From the NCBI GenBank assembly GCA_002431635.1, contig DJGH01000041.1, positions 1 to 12,544 on the forward strand: 12,544 nt of DNA, in the 5' to 3' direction. The notes below the pieces were generated by a model. The model was given only the letters and a program-made list of their open reading frames with translations. It was not told the DNA's origin and made no database searches. The DNA comes from Petrotoga sp. UBA5851 (GTDB lineage: Bacteria > Thermotogota > Thermotogae > Petrotogales > Petrotogaceae). Of the stretch, positions 6,352-12,544 are shown piece after piece. Made by a program: the position numbers and the translations under genes. Position 1 is the first letter of the stretch. The number at the start of each line of letters is the position of its first letter.

Positions 6352-6358
6352 CCACCTC
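6352..6358 (-). promoter_or_regulatory. Ribosome binding site of the small membrane protein gene
   Basis: Minus strand GAGGTGG, 5 nt from ATG at 6346. It contains the GTG that would give a three-residue longer protein, which argues for the ATG. Confidence 0.7.
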
Positions 6359-6377
6359 AAAAGTATTCTTTTTATCA

Positions 6378-6386
6378 TGCTATAAT
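6378..6386 (+). promoter_or_regulatory. Extended -10 promoter of dnaB
   Basis: TGCTATAAT (6378-6386) is a consensus -10 with TGn extension. There is no good -35 at 17-18 nt (CAAAAG or TCAAAA). The start would be near 6393, about 32 nt before ATG 6425. Confidence 0.55.
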
Positions 6387-6399
6387 ATATATAGTATCA

Positions 6400-6408
6400 A
6401 TTATACCA
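6400..6408 (-). promoter_or_regulatory. Extended -10 promoter of the small membrane protein/VanZ-RDD operon
   Basis: On the minus strand this reads TGGTATAAT, a consensus -10 with TGn extension. The start would be near 6393, about 47 nt before ATG 6346. Its footprint overlaps the dnaB promoter and faces it, so the two can hardly be used at once. Confidence 0.5.
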
Positions 6409-6414
6409 GAATAT

Positions 6415-6420
6415 GGAGGT
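6415..6420 (+). promoter_or_regulatory. Ribosome binding site that decides the dnaB start
   Basis: GGAGGT is 4 nt upstream of ATG 6425. An in-frame ATG at 6413 lies directly before this site and has none of its own, so the shorter protein is chosen. Confidence 0.85.
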
Positions 6421-6424
6421 ACGA

Positions 6425-7801
6425 ATGCAAAACATTTCATTAAACCCGCCTTCAAGCATAGAAGCAGAAGAATCGGTGCTAGGCAGTATATTCCTTGATC
6501 CGGTAATACTGCCGGAAATAATTGAAGAAATACGATGGGAAGACTTTTATTACGATAAAAATAAAACCATTTTCAAATCTATGGAGGAACTTTTTGAAAA
6601 AGGAGAACCGGTCGATGTTGTTACTGTAATAGAGAGTCTCCGTGTAAACGGGAAACTTGCTTCAATAGGCGGAGAAGAGTTTCTTATAAATCTTGCACAG
6701 GCTACTCCCACCACAGCCAATTTTCTTTACTATACAAAAATTGTAAAAGAAAAAGCCCTTTTAAGAACTCTTATCACTGCTTCATCCGAGATAGTAGAAT
6801 CTGTAAGAACCATAGGAGATGCTCAGGAAATTCTTGAGTTTGCTGAAAAACGTATATTCTCCATCGCCGAAGCACGGGCAACCAGAACTTACGACACTTT
6901 ACCCAACATAATGCATGGCGTCTTTGAAAAGATAGAAGAGTTTAAAAAAAGAGCCCAGGAAGGTTCAAGTGCCCTAGTAACAGGAATATCCACAGGATAT
7001 AAATCCCTTGACAGGATTACTTCAGGTTTTCATAAATCTGATCTGGTAATCGTGGCAGCAAGACCGTCAATGGGAAAGTCTTCTTTTGCACTTAACCTGG
7101 CTGCTAATGTCGCGGTAAGAGAAAAGAAGTCCGTTGCGATATTCAGTCTTGAAATGTCAAAAGAACAGCTTGCCAATAGGGTCTTATGTTCAGAAGCTTC
7201 TGTTGACCTTCAGAAGGTGCGTACAGGAATGATCTCAGAGGATGAATGGAGCAAACTGGTATATCATGCAGGTGAACTCTCCAAATCAAAAATAATATTT
7301 GACGATGAACCCGGACTTGACCCTAGAACTCTAAGGGCAAAAGCAAGGAGAATGAAAAGAGAGTTTGGAATAGATGCAGTATTCATAGATTATATACAGC
7401 TTATGACATCAAGAGTAAGGGATAACAGTGAAAACAGACAGCAGGAGATATCGGAAATATCCAGATCCCTAAAGCTTCTTGCAAGAGAGCTTGATATAAC
7501 CGTAATAGCCCTTTCACAGCTTTCAAGGGCTGTTGAACAGAGAGAAGATAAACGTCCGCGGTTAAGTGACCTGAGAGAGTCTGGAGCTATCGAGCAAGAT
7601 GCAGATATGGTAATGTTTTTGTACCGTGATGCCTACTACAAAAGGAAAAAAGAGGACAGTCAAAATGATCTTATTCTTAATCAAGCTCATGAAGCAGAAC
7701 TAATCATAGGAAAACAAAGGAACGGTCCGATAGGAACATTGACTATGGTTTTTGAACCATCAATTGCCAGATTTTTTGAAAGCGACAAGACACATTTATA
7801 G
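6425..7801 (+). CDS. dnaB: Replicative DNA helicase DnaB
   Basis: A 458-residue cytoplasmic hexameric helicase that unwinds DNA 5'-3' at the replication fork using ATP and recruits primase. The N-terminal domain is at about 5-105, with PPSSIEAEESVLGSIFLDP (8-26). A linker follows, then a RecA-type ATPase domain from about 183. Walker A is ARPSMGKSS (212-220) with Lys218. Glu242 of SLEM is the probable catalytic glutamate. Walker B is VFIDYIQL (319-326) with Asp322. Then come the sensor region IALSQLSRAVEQR (361-373), RLSDLRESGAIEQDAD (379-394) and GKQRNGP (429-435), whose Arg432 is the likely arginine finger. Length is normal and no intein is present. The stop codon TAG overlaps the ribosome binding site of rnr. 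It heads a five-gene same-strand run with rnr and dinB, which is not the common rplI-dnaB arrangement. Confidence 0.97.
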   Translation: MQNISLNPPSSIEAEESVLGSIFLDPVILPEIIEEIRWEDFYYDKNKTIFKSMEELFEKGEPVDVVTVIESLRVNGKLASIGGEEFLINLAQATPTTANFLYYTKIVKEKALLRTLITASSEIVESVRTIGDAQEILEFAEKRIFSIAEARATRTYDTLPNIMHGVFEKIEEFKKRAQEGSSALVTGISTGYKSLDRITSGFHKSDLVIVAARPSMGKSSFALNLAANVAVREKKSVAIFSLEMSKEQLANRVLCSEASVDLQKVRTGMISEDEWSKLVYHAGELSKSKIIFDDEPGLDPRTLRAKARRMKREFGIDAVFIDYIQLMTSRVRDNSENRQQEISEISRSLKLLARELDITVIALSQLSRAVEQREDKRPRLSDLRESGAIEQDADMVMFLYRDAYYKRKKEDSQNDLILNQAHEAELIIGKQRNGPIGTLTMVFEPSIARFFESDKTHL

Positions 7802-7810
7802 GAGGAAAAT

Positions 7811-10045
7811 ATGAAGGAACAAATATTGAATCTGCTTACTTACAGATATCTTATACAAAAAGAAATATATGAACAGCTTAAACTTAAATCTTCACAAGAA
7901 AAAAAAGAGCTTCGGGAACTTCTACAGGAGCTTTTGCAGCAGGGTCTTATATATAAGGACTCGAAAAATAGATATCATATAATCGATAAAAACATGGTAG
8001 CCGGAGCTATAGCCTTTACTAAAAGTGGAAGCATGGCTTTTGTCCAGGGACCTGATTTAAAAGAGGTTGCTGTTTCGGTTGAAGACGCAAACGGAGCCAT
8101 TCACAGAGATAAAGTCCTTGTTGAAATAACTGGGAGATGGCGCGATCTTCCTAGCGGAAGAGTAATACGAATCATTGAAAGGCAGACCAAAAAATTTGTC
8201 GGTACATTTGAAAATAAAGGTATCTTTGGTTTTGTTGTTCCACTGGATCAAAAAATAAATACTGATTTTTATATCTCGCCTGAAGATATAAATGGCGCAA
8301 AACCCGGTGAAATTGTTGAGATTGAAATAATAAAATGGGCTGAAAAATCCAAAAATCCACAGGCTAAGATAATAAGCATTCTGGGAAACAGAAATAATCC
8401 GAAGATAGATCTTCCAATTGTTTTATCAAAACATGCTCTGCCGGCTCCCGGAGAGTTTCCAAAGGATGTATTACAACAGGCTAAAAGCATTCCAGACTTT
8501 ATAGATGCAGATGAAGTACATACTCGGAAGGATTTCAGAAAAGAAATTATATTTACAATTGATGGTGACGATGCTAAAGATTTTGATGATGCTGTCCAGA
8601 TAGACAAACTTCCAAACGGCAATTTTATCTTGGGAGTACATATAGCAGATGTCTCGCATTATGTTCCCGAAGGTACAGAATTAGATAAGGAAGCTTTTGA
8701 AAGAGGCACCAGTGTTTATCTTATAGATACTGTAATTCCTATGCTTCCACATGAACTGTCAGACTGGATGTGTTCTCTGGTAGAAAAGCAAGACAGGCTC
8801 ACAATGTCACTTATAATGGAGATAGATAAAACTGGAACCGTTATAGATTATAGTGTTTACAATGGAATAATCAACAGCGTTAAGCGACTTACATACTCAA
8901 AGGTAAATAAAATTCTTAACAAAAGTGCCGATCCTGAGCTGGTTGATGATATCGGCTGGCTGGAACCAAAATTCATACTTATGAACGAACTGATGGAAAT
9001 TTTACGTAACAATAGAAAAGAAAGGGGTGCCATAACCGCTATCGAAGGCGCGGAAGTTTATTTTGAATTTGATGATCAAGGCAGAGTAAAAGACATCATC
9101 CCTAGAGAACGTGGAATCTCAGAAGTAATTATTGAAGAGTTTATGATAAAGGCCAATGAAACCATAGCCTCAATATTTGACAATCAGGGTCTTCCTTTTA
9201 TATACAGGGTACATGAAACCCCCGATCCAGAAATGATTGTACAGTTCAGAAACTACGTTGATGCTGCCGGAGTAAAAATAAAGATGCCTAAAAAACTTCA
9301 TCCAAAAGTTCTGGAGGAAGTCTTAGAAAAGACAAAAGACTCTCCGCTTTATGAAAGTATACAGAGGCTTCTTGTAAGATCCTTAAAGCGTGCGGTTTAT
9401 TCAGATGTAAATATCGGTCACTTTGGTCTTGCATCCGAGTCTTATACTCATTTTACATCTCCAATACGTAGATATCCAGATCTTATAGTTCACAGACTTT
9501 TAAAAAGATTTATAGAAAATAAATACAGCTTTTCAAAAAAAGAAATCGAAAAGTATTCCAAGATTCTTCCTACTATTGCAAACCACTCATCCAAAAGAGA
9601 AAGGATTGCCAATGAAGCAGAATGGGATCTTGATGATATGAAAAAAGCGGAATACATATCCAACTACCTGAATGTACCTTTTGAAGTTGTTGTAACTTCA
9701 GTGACCAAGTTTGGAATTTTTGTCGAAATACCTAAAAAAATGATAAATGGTCTCATCCATATATCGCAACTTAAGGAATACTACCGATATGATGAAAAAA
9801 ACAACAGACTCGTTTCAGAGAATTCAGCCTCAATTATAAGCATAGGAGATAAAATGGCTGCAGTCGCCGTAAAAACAGATAAACTTACCGGACAGATTGA
9901 TTTTATGCCTTATGAAGAAAAGAAAAAAAATAACTCTCCTACAGAAAAACTTAATAAAAACAAAAAGAATCCGGGAAAAAAAGATATGCAGCGGAAAAAA
10001 ATAAAAATGGGTGATAAAAACAAAAAGAGCAAAAAACGAAAGTGA
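7811..10045 (+). CDS. rnr: Ribonuclease R (3'-5' exoribonuclease)
   Basis: A 744-residue hydrolytic exoribonuclease that degrades structured RNA and acts in RNA quality control in the cytoplasm. Domains in order: winged-helix RNase R N-terminal domain (1-60); two cold-shock-type OB folds (about 62-125, AGAIAFTKSGSMAFVQG; and 128-190, VGTFENKGIFGFVVPLD); RNB catalytic domain (about 240-580) with TIDGDDAKDFDDAV (249-262), whose Asp251, Asp257, Asp259 and Asp260 match the metal-binding aspartates of E. coli RNase R; an S1 domain (about 625-700, VTKFGIFVEIPKKMINGLIH); and a 38-residue Lys/Asn-rich basic tail, as in many RNase R proteins. Its GGAGG (7801-7805), 5 nt from ATG, overlaps the dnaB stop. 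dinB starts 3 nt after its own stop. An A8 run at 9923-9930 sits just before the tail. Confidence 0.97.
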   Translation: MKEQILNLLTYRYLIQKEIYEQLKLKSSQEKKELRELLQELLQQGLIYKDSKNRYHIIDKNMVAGAIAFTKSGSMAFVQGPDLKEVAVSVEDANGAIHRDKVLVEITGRWRDLPSGRVIRIIERQTKKFVGTFENKGIFGFVVPLDQKINTDFYISPEDINGAKPGEIVEIEIIKWAEKSKNPQAKIISILGNRNNPKIDLPIVLSKHALPAPGEFPKDVLQQAKSIPDFIDADEVHTRKDFRKEIIFTIDGDDAKDFDDAVQIDKLPNGNFILGVHIADVSHYVPEGTELDKEAFERGTSVYLIDTVIPMLPHELSDWMCSLVEKQDRLTMSLIMEIDKTGTVIDYSVYNGIINSVKRLTYSKVNKILNKSADPELVDDIGWLEPKFILMNELMEILRNNRKERGAITAIEGAEVYFEFDDQGRVKDIIPRERGISEVIIEEFMIKANETIASIFDNQGLPFIYRVHETPDPEMIVQFRNYVDAAGVKIKMPKKLHPKVLEEVLEKTKDSPLYESIQRLLVRSLKRAVYSDVNIGHFGLASESYTHFTSPIRRYPDLIVHRLLKRFIENKYSFSKKEIEKYSKILPTIANHSSKRERIANEAEWDLDDMKKAEYISNYLNVPFEVVVTSVTKFGIFVEIPKKMINGLIHISQLKEYYRYDEKNNRLVSENSASIISIGDKMAAVAVKTDKLTGQIDFMPYEEKKKNNSPTEKLNKNKKNPGKKDMQRKKIKMGDKNKKSKKRK

Positions 10046-10048
10046 TTT

Positions 10049-11215
10049 ATGTCTGAAAGAAAGATTATTCATGTAGACATGGATGCTTTTTTTGCAAGTG
10101 TGGAGATCAGGGACAATACTTCATTAAAAGGGAAACCGCTGATAATAGGAGCCAAACCGCAGGAACGCGGAGTCGTTTCGACTTGTTCGTATGAAGCACG
10201 CAGATTCGGAGTAAAGTCGGGAATGAGTATAAAAACAGCTTACAAATTATGTCCACAGGGAGTATATATGCATCCGGACATACGAAAATATGAAAAAGTA
10301 TCCGAGGAACTGCGGAAAATATTTTACAGATACTCTTTTAAAATTGAACCTGCATCACTTGATGAAGCCTATCTTGATGTATCACAGACTGCAGACCTCT
10401 TTTCCGGCGAATATAATACAGCTTTGAAAATAAAGAACGATATAAGGAATGAATTGTGCCTTAGTGCATCAGTAGGAATAGGATACAATATGCTTACAGC
10501 CAAACTTGCAAGTGAAGAAAAAAAGCCCGATGGTCTTTTCTGGATTAAAAACCAAAAAGAGTTTAACGACACTTTTATGAACAGATCTATAGGTTGCCTT
10601 TACGGAATAGGTAAAGTCACTGTCAAGCTTTTGGAGAGTTATGGTATATATCTTATATCCGATCTTCAAAGCACAAATATGGACTTTCTTACATCTGTTC
10701 TTGGATCAAGGGGATATGAAATTTATCTTGCCTGTAGAGGAATAGATGAACGTGAAGTAACTCCTTTCTATCAGAGCAAATCTGAAGGGCGGGAAATAAC
10801 TTTCCAGTATGATACACGTGATTTTAAGCTTATAAACGATACTATAATAAATATAATAAAAGAACTTGCATTTAACCTAAATGAACAAAAACTCTGGTGC
10901 AGAACATTGACTCTAAAAATCAAATACAGGGATATGCATACCATCACAAGAGCCAAAACCCTTGACAATCCTACAAACAGTTCAAAAGAAATATATGAAA
11001 GCATACTCAGACTTTATAATTCTGTTCCTAAAAACCAGCCTATACGTCTTGTTGGTGTAAGCTTAAGTCATTTCTGTGATTCACCTTCAATACAGCTTTC
11101 TTTTTCTGATATAAATCTTTCCCAGAAAGATGAAAAGTTTAACAGGCTTGTCCATGAACTTAAAAAGAAATACGGCCAGGAGGTTATCAAAGATCCTCTT
11201 GATTTTAAAAGATAA
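10049..11215 (+). CDS. dinB: DNA polymerase IV (Y-family, translesion)
   Basis: A 388-residue error-prone polymerase that bypasses damaged bases. Palm metal ligands are visible: Asp10 in HVDMDAFFASVE (8-19), and Asp105-Glu106 in SLDEAYLDV (103-111). Phe15 is the steric-gate residue that excludes ribonucleotides, by alignment with E. coli Phe13. The thumb helix-hairpin-helix region is near GCLYGIGKVTVKLLESYG, and the little-finger domain covers about 240-345. A clamp-binding motif, QLSFS (349-353), comes about 35 residues before the end; most relatives have it nearer the terminus. Full length. Translation starts 3 nt after the rnr stop with only a weak AAGTGA site, so it probably depends on coupling to rnr. 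No LexA-like operator can precede it inside the operon, so damage induction is not apparent here. Confidence 0.96.
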   Translation: MSERKIIHVDMDAFFASVEIRDNTSLKGKPLIIGAKPQERGVVSTCSYEARRFGVKSGMSIKTAYKLCPQGVYMHPDIRKYEKVSEELRKIFYRYSFKIEPASLDEAYLDVSQTADLFSGEYNTALKIKNDIRNELCLSASVGIGYNMLTAKLASEEKKPDGLFWIKNQKEFNDTFMNRSIGCLYGIGKVTVKLLESYGIYLISDLQSTNMDFLTSVLGSRGYEIYLACRGIDEREVTPFYQSKSEGREITFQYDTRDFKLINDTIINIIKELAFNLNEQKLWCRTLTLKIKYRDMHTITRAKTLDNPTNSSKEIYESILRLYNSVPKNQPIRLVGVSLSHFCDSPSIQLSFSDINLSQKDEKFNRLVHELKKKYGQEVIKDPLDFKR

Positions 11216-11227
11216 CGGAGGTGCAGT

Positions 11228-11515
11228 ATGAATAAGGAAAAAATTGATGAGCTCCGCATACAGCTCAAGAATTTTATGGACAAAGATTTCAAAATAACTT
11301 CTTATCCGGCAAAGTTCAGCTTGAAAGAAAAAGTAATCGATTATGTTTCTCATCGTTTACCTCGTGAAGGTCAGTACACCGAAAAAGAGATAAATGCTTT
11401 TATAAATGAGCTACATACCTTCGGTGATCCTGCCCTTATTCGCAGAGAACTGGTTGAGCACGGATATATTAAAAGAACTCCGGATGGCTCTAAATACTTT
11501 ATTAAGGAGAGTTAA
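11228..11515 (+). CDS. DUF2087-domain protein
   Basis: A 95-residue protein that is almost entirely a DUF2087 domain (about 22-94): KVIDYVSHRLPREGQYTEKE (35-54), then FGDPALIRRELVEHGYIKRT (65-84) and DGSKYF (86-91). In other proteins this domain often follows an ArsR-like DNA-binding domain; here it stands alone. The pattern of short helices plus a final beta wing resembles a winged helix, so nucleic-acid binding is possible, but its role is unknown. GGAGG (11217-11221) is 6 nt upstream of the ATG. It lies 12 nt after dinB and two bases before the PadR-like gene, so it is within the operon. Domain assignment is from memory of the family pattern. Confidence 0.8.
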   Translation: MNKEKIDELRIQLKNFMDKDFKITSYPAKFSLKEKVIDYVSHRLPREGQYTEKEINAFINELHTFGDPALIRRELVEHGYIKRTPDGSKYFIKES

Positions 11516-11517
11516 AA

Positions 11518-11898
11518 ATGCCAAGGAAAAAATGCTTAAATAACTCAGGAAAAGGCTGGTGGCTTTCTTCAGTAATTCTTCTTTTGATTGCAGAAAATAG
11601 CTGTCATGGATACGAGCTGGTGGAAAAGCTTAAAGATTTTGAAATCGATCTTCAGGGAGTTGGAAATATTGCAAGAGTTTACACTTTTCTGAATATGTTT
11701 GAAGATTCACAGTATGTAAAAGCAGATTGGGATACTTCTTTTAGTCCGCCAAGAAAAGTATACGCTATAACCTCTAAGGGTATTGAACAGCTCTCAGTTA
11801 TAAAAAATGAGATGCTTGCGCAAAAAAATCTTGTAGAACTATATATCAGACGTTTTTCCGATCTTGAAAAAAATAACATCCATAATGAAAGATTTTGA
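11518..11898 (+). CDS. PadR-family transcriptional regulator
   Basis: A 126-residue regulator. The winged helix is at about 14-90: GWWLSSVILLLIAENSCHGYELVEKL covers the first helices (residues 13-38, key HGYEL at 30-34). DLQGVGNIARVYTFLNMFED (44-63) holds the recognition helix, where relatives have a VYR.LR.LE pattern. WDTSFSPPRKVYAITSKGIE (71-90) is the wing and the start of the next helix. A short C-terminal helix (about 91-119) would make the dimer. The effector is unknown; Cys6 and Cys29 could sense redox or metal, but that is speculation. PadR genes of this type are often found near NifX/NafY-like genes, and one such gene lies about 140 bp away, convergent. AAGGAG (11504-11509) supports the start. 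It ends the dnaB operon and is followed at once by a strong terminator. Confidence 0.83.
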   Translation: MPRKKCLNNSGKGWWLSSVILLLIAENSCHGYELVEKLKDFEIDLQGVGNIARVYTFLNMFEDSQYVKADWDTSFSPPRKVYAITSKGIEQLSVIKNEMLAQKNLVELYIRRFSDLEKNNIHNERF

Positions 11899-11940
11899 AG
11901 TAGGCGGTTCAAGAAGAAACCGCCTGCTTTTATTTTTTTA
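11899..11940 (+). terminator. Rho-independent terminator of the dnaB-padR run
   Basis: Stem AGGCGGTT (11902-11909) pairs with AACCGCCT (11918-11925) across an 8-nt loop. It extends outward by a G-U and a G-C pair and is followed by the T-rich tail TTTTATTTTTTTA (11928-11940). It begins directly after the padR-like stop codon. Confidence 0.93.
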
Positions 11941-11941
11941 T

Positions 11942-11956
11942 AGAATACTGTATTCT
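11942..11956. repeat. 15-bp 7-1-7 palindrome between two terminators
   Basis: AGAATAC-T-GTATTCT is a perfect inverted repeat with one central base, the geometry of many dimeric repressor sites. It lies between converging genes, with no promoter beside it. The surrounding 80 bp (11941-12020) hold no gene that I can support. Confidence 0.55.
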
Positions 11957-12018
11957 GGTTACATACTCCAGTTTATGAAAAGCAAGCTGTTCATCATTGG
12001 TAAAATACTATCATAATT

Positions 12019-12048
12019 AAAAAAATAAAAGGCCGCAGCCTTTTATTT
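12019..12048 (-). terminator. Rho-independent terminator of the NifX-like gene (possibly bidirectional)
   Basis: AAATAAAAGGC (12023-12033) and GCCTTTTATTT (12038-12048) pair perfectly over 11 bp around a 4-nt loop. On the minus strand the GC core is followed by TTTTATTTTTTT. The gene's TAA stop lies in the stem. On the plus strand the tail TTTTATTTG could also stop leakage from the dnaB run. Confidence 0.88.
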
Positions 12049-12426
12049 GTTATGACAGTTGTGGTGTTCATCTTCCGAGTGATTGCATTTATAATCCTTG
12101 TCCTTAAGTGTGCTTTGAATAAGTTGTTCCATTATCTGCTGAACAGTTCCATCTGCACCTTTATAAACTTCTATTCCCAGATCGGCAAAAAACTCTATCG
12201 CCCTTGAACCTATTCCGCGCGCAACCATAACATCAACACCGTTTTGTTTCATATACTGTGGAATCTGACCTGGTGTATGCTCATTGAAGGGGTTGTCATG
12301 AACTTCCATTTTGTATTCGGAACCCTCCAGATAGACAAACCCAAAAAAAGGCGTATGTCCGAAATGTTCACTTATTGGTGAATCCTTTCCCTTGTTTTCA
12401 AGCAATGGGATAGCAACTTTTATCAT
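12043..12426 (-). CDS. NifX/NafY-like (dinitrogenase Fe-Mo cofactor-binding domain) protein with Cys/His tail
   Basis: A 127-residue cytoplasmic protein. Residues 1-105 are the whole NifX/NafY/VnfX domain (PF02579 type): MIKVAIPLLENKGKDSPISE (1-20), HFGHTPFFGFVYL (21-33) and GVDVMVARGIGSRAIEFFAD (63-82), followed by LGIEVYKG (83-90). HFGH at 21-24 is the usual metal or cofactor-contact motif. Free-standing members are common in anaerobes without nitrogenase and are thought to carry iron-sulfur or iron-molybdenum-type clusters; their exact job is unknown. The tail (about 113-127) has two Cys and five His, with acidic residues, and is likely an extra metal site. GGAGGT (12434-12439), 7 nt from ATG, supports the start. 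Nearby nif genes are absent, so nitrogen fixation should not be inferred. Confidence 0.9.
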   Translation of the reverse strand: MIKVAIPLLENKGKDSPISEHFGHTPFFGFVYLEGSEYKMEVHDNPFNEHTPGQIPQYMKQNGVDVMVARGIGSRAIEFFADLGIEVYKGADGTVQQIMEQLIQSTLKDKDYKCNHSEDEHHNCHNK

Positions 12427-12457
12427 ATTGATTACCTCCGTTCTTCTTCTTATCTAT

Positions 12458-12472
12458 AACTATATCATAGTT
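12458..12472. promoter_or_regulatory. Possible operator upstream of the NifX-like gene
   Basis: AACTAT-ATC-ATAGTT is a perfect 6-3-6 inverted repeat, 32 bp upstream of the start codon. It could lie between promoter and start and act as a repressor site. The region is AT-rich, so chance is a real alternative. Confidence 0.35.
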
Positions 12473-12500
12473 TTATATATTTATCATTTTTGATTAATGT

Positions 12501-12538
12501 TTATTATAGCTTATTATACATGTTTAAATCTTATTATA
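12501..12538. repeat. Three phased TTATTATA repeats in the promoter region of the NifX-like gene
   Basis: TTATTATA occurs at 12501-12508, 12511-12518 and 12531-12538, spaced 10 and 20 bp, on one face of the helix. Each contains TATAAT on the minus strand, so some may be the -10 of the NifX-like gene. No convincing -35 is seen, partly because the window ends at 12544. Confidence 0.45.
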
Positions 12539-12544
12539 ATCATA

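Noticed and set aside
6347..6355. GTG start for the small membrane protein at 6355
   Set aside because: The GTG is inside the GAGGTGG ribosome binding site that serves ATG 6346.
6413..6424. Upstream in-frame ATG for dnaB at 6413
   Set aside because: The ribosome binding site GGAGGT is at 6415-6420, downstream of this ATG, so translation starts at 6425.
12043..12426. Evidence for nitrogen fixation
   Set aside because: Stand-alone NifX-like proteins are common in anaerobes lacking nitrogenase, and no nif structural gene is in the window.
1..12544. CRISPR array, tRNA or rRNA genes, insertion sequence, prophage or defence island
   Set aside because: I looked for spaced repeats, cloverleaf-like sequences, transposase or integrase motifs and terminal repeats and saw none that hold up.

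Overview
The window is AT-rich bacterial DNA with tightly packed genes, strong GGAGG-type ribosome binding sites, A+T-rich codons and several sigma-70-like promoters. It carries part of a ferredoxin-dependent indolepyruvate oxidoreductase and a NifX/NafY-type iron-cofactor protein. With the putative lipoprotein and the secreted formylglycine-generating-enzyme-like (FGE-like) protein, this suggests a low-GC anaerobe. I cannot name the lineage from sequence alone; a Thermotogota-, Spirochaetota-, Fusobacteriota- or Clostridia-like background would all fit. No rRNA, tRNA, CRISPR array, insertion sequence or phage gene is visible. No gene-free stretch exceeds about 150 bases.

Layout: (1) 1-1048, minus: the N-terminal 349 codons of iorA, cut by the window edge. 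(2) 1049-1163: a divergent promoter region. (3) 1164-2480, plus: an exported protein that joins ankyrin repeats to an FGE/sulfatase-modifying-factor-like domain. (4) 2487-4249, plus: a three-gene operon behind a perfect TTGACA-17-TATAAT promoter. It encodes an ECF-transporter S component, a short PfkB-family kinase starting at TTG, and a small lipoprotein starting at GTG. This reads as uptake plus phosphorylation of an unidentified small molecule. (5) 4310-4346: a 12-bp perfect inverted repeat that contains the ribosome binding site of a YkgJ-type cysteine-cluster gene (4351-5010). (6) 5011-6346, minus: a small two-helix membrane protein and a VanZ-RDD fusion, converging on the YkgJ-type gene with directly abutting stop codons. 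(7) 6378-6408: overlapping, oppositely directed extended -10 promoters. (8) 6425-11898, plus: dnaB, rnr, dinB, a DUF2087 protein and a PadR-like regulator, all with short gaps and closed by a strong terminator. (9) 12043-12426, minus: a NifX/NafY-like protein with a Cys/His-rich tail and its own terminator.

The dnaB-to-padR run combines replicative helicase, 3'-5' exoribonuclease and translesion polymerase with two small proteins, one or both likely regulatory. It looks like a housekeeping and stress operon. No obvious defence or mobile system is present. The least explained parts are the ankyrin-FGE fusion, the ECF/PfkB/lipoprotein operon and the dyad over the YkgJ-type gene's start.
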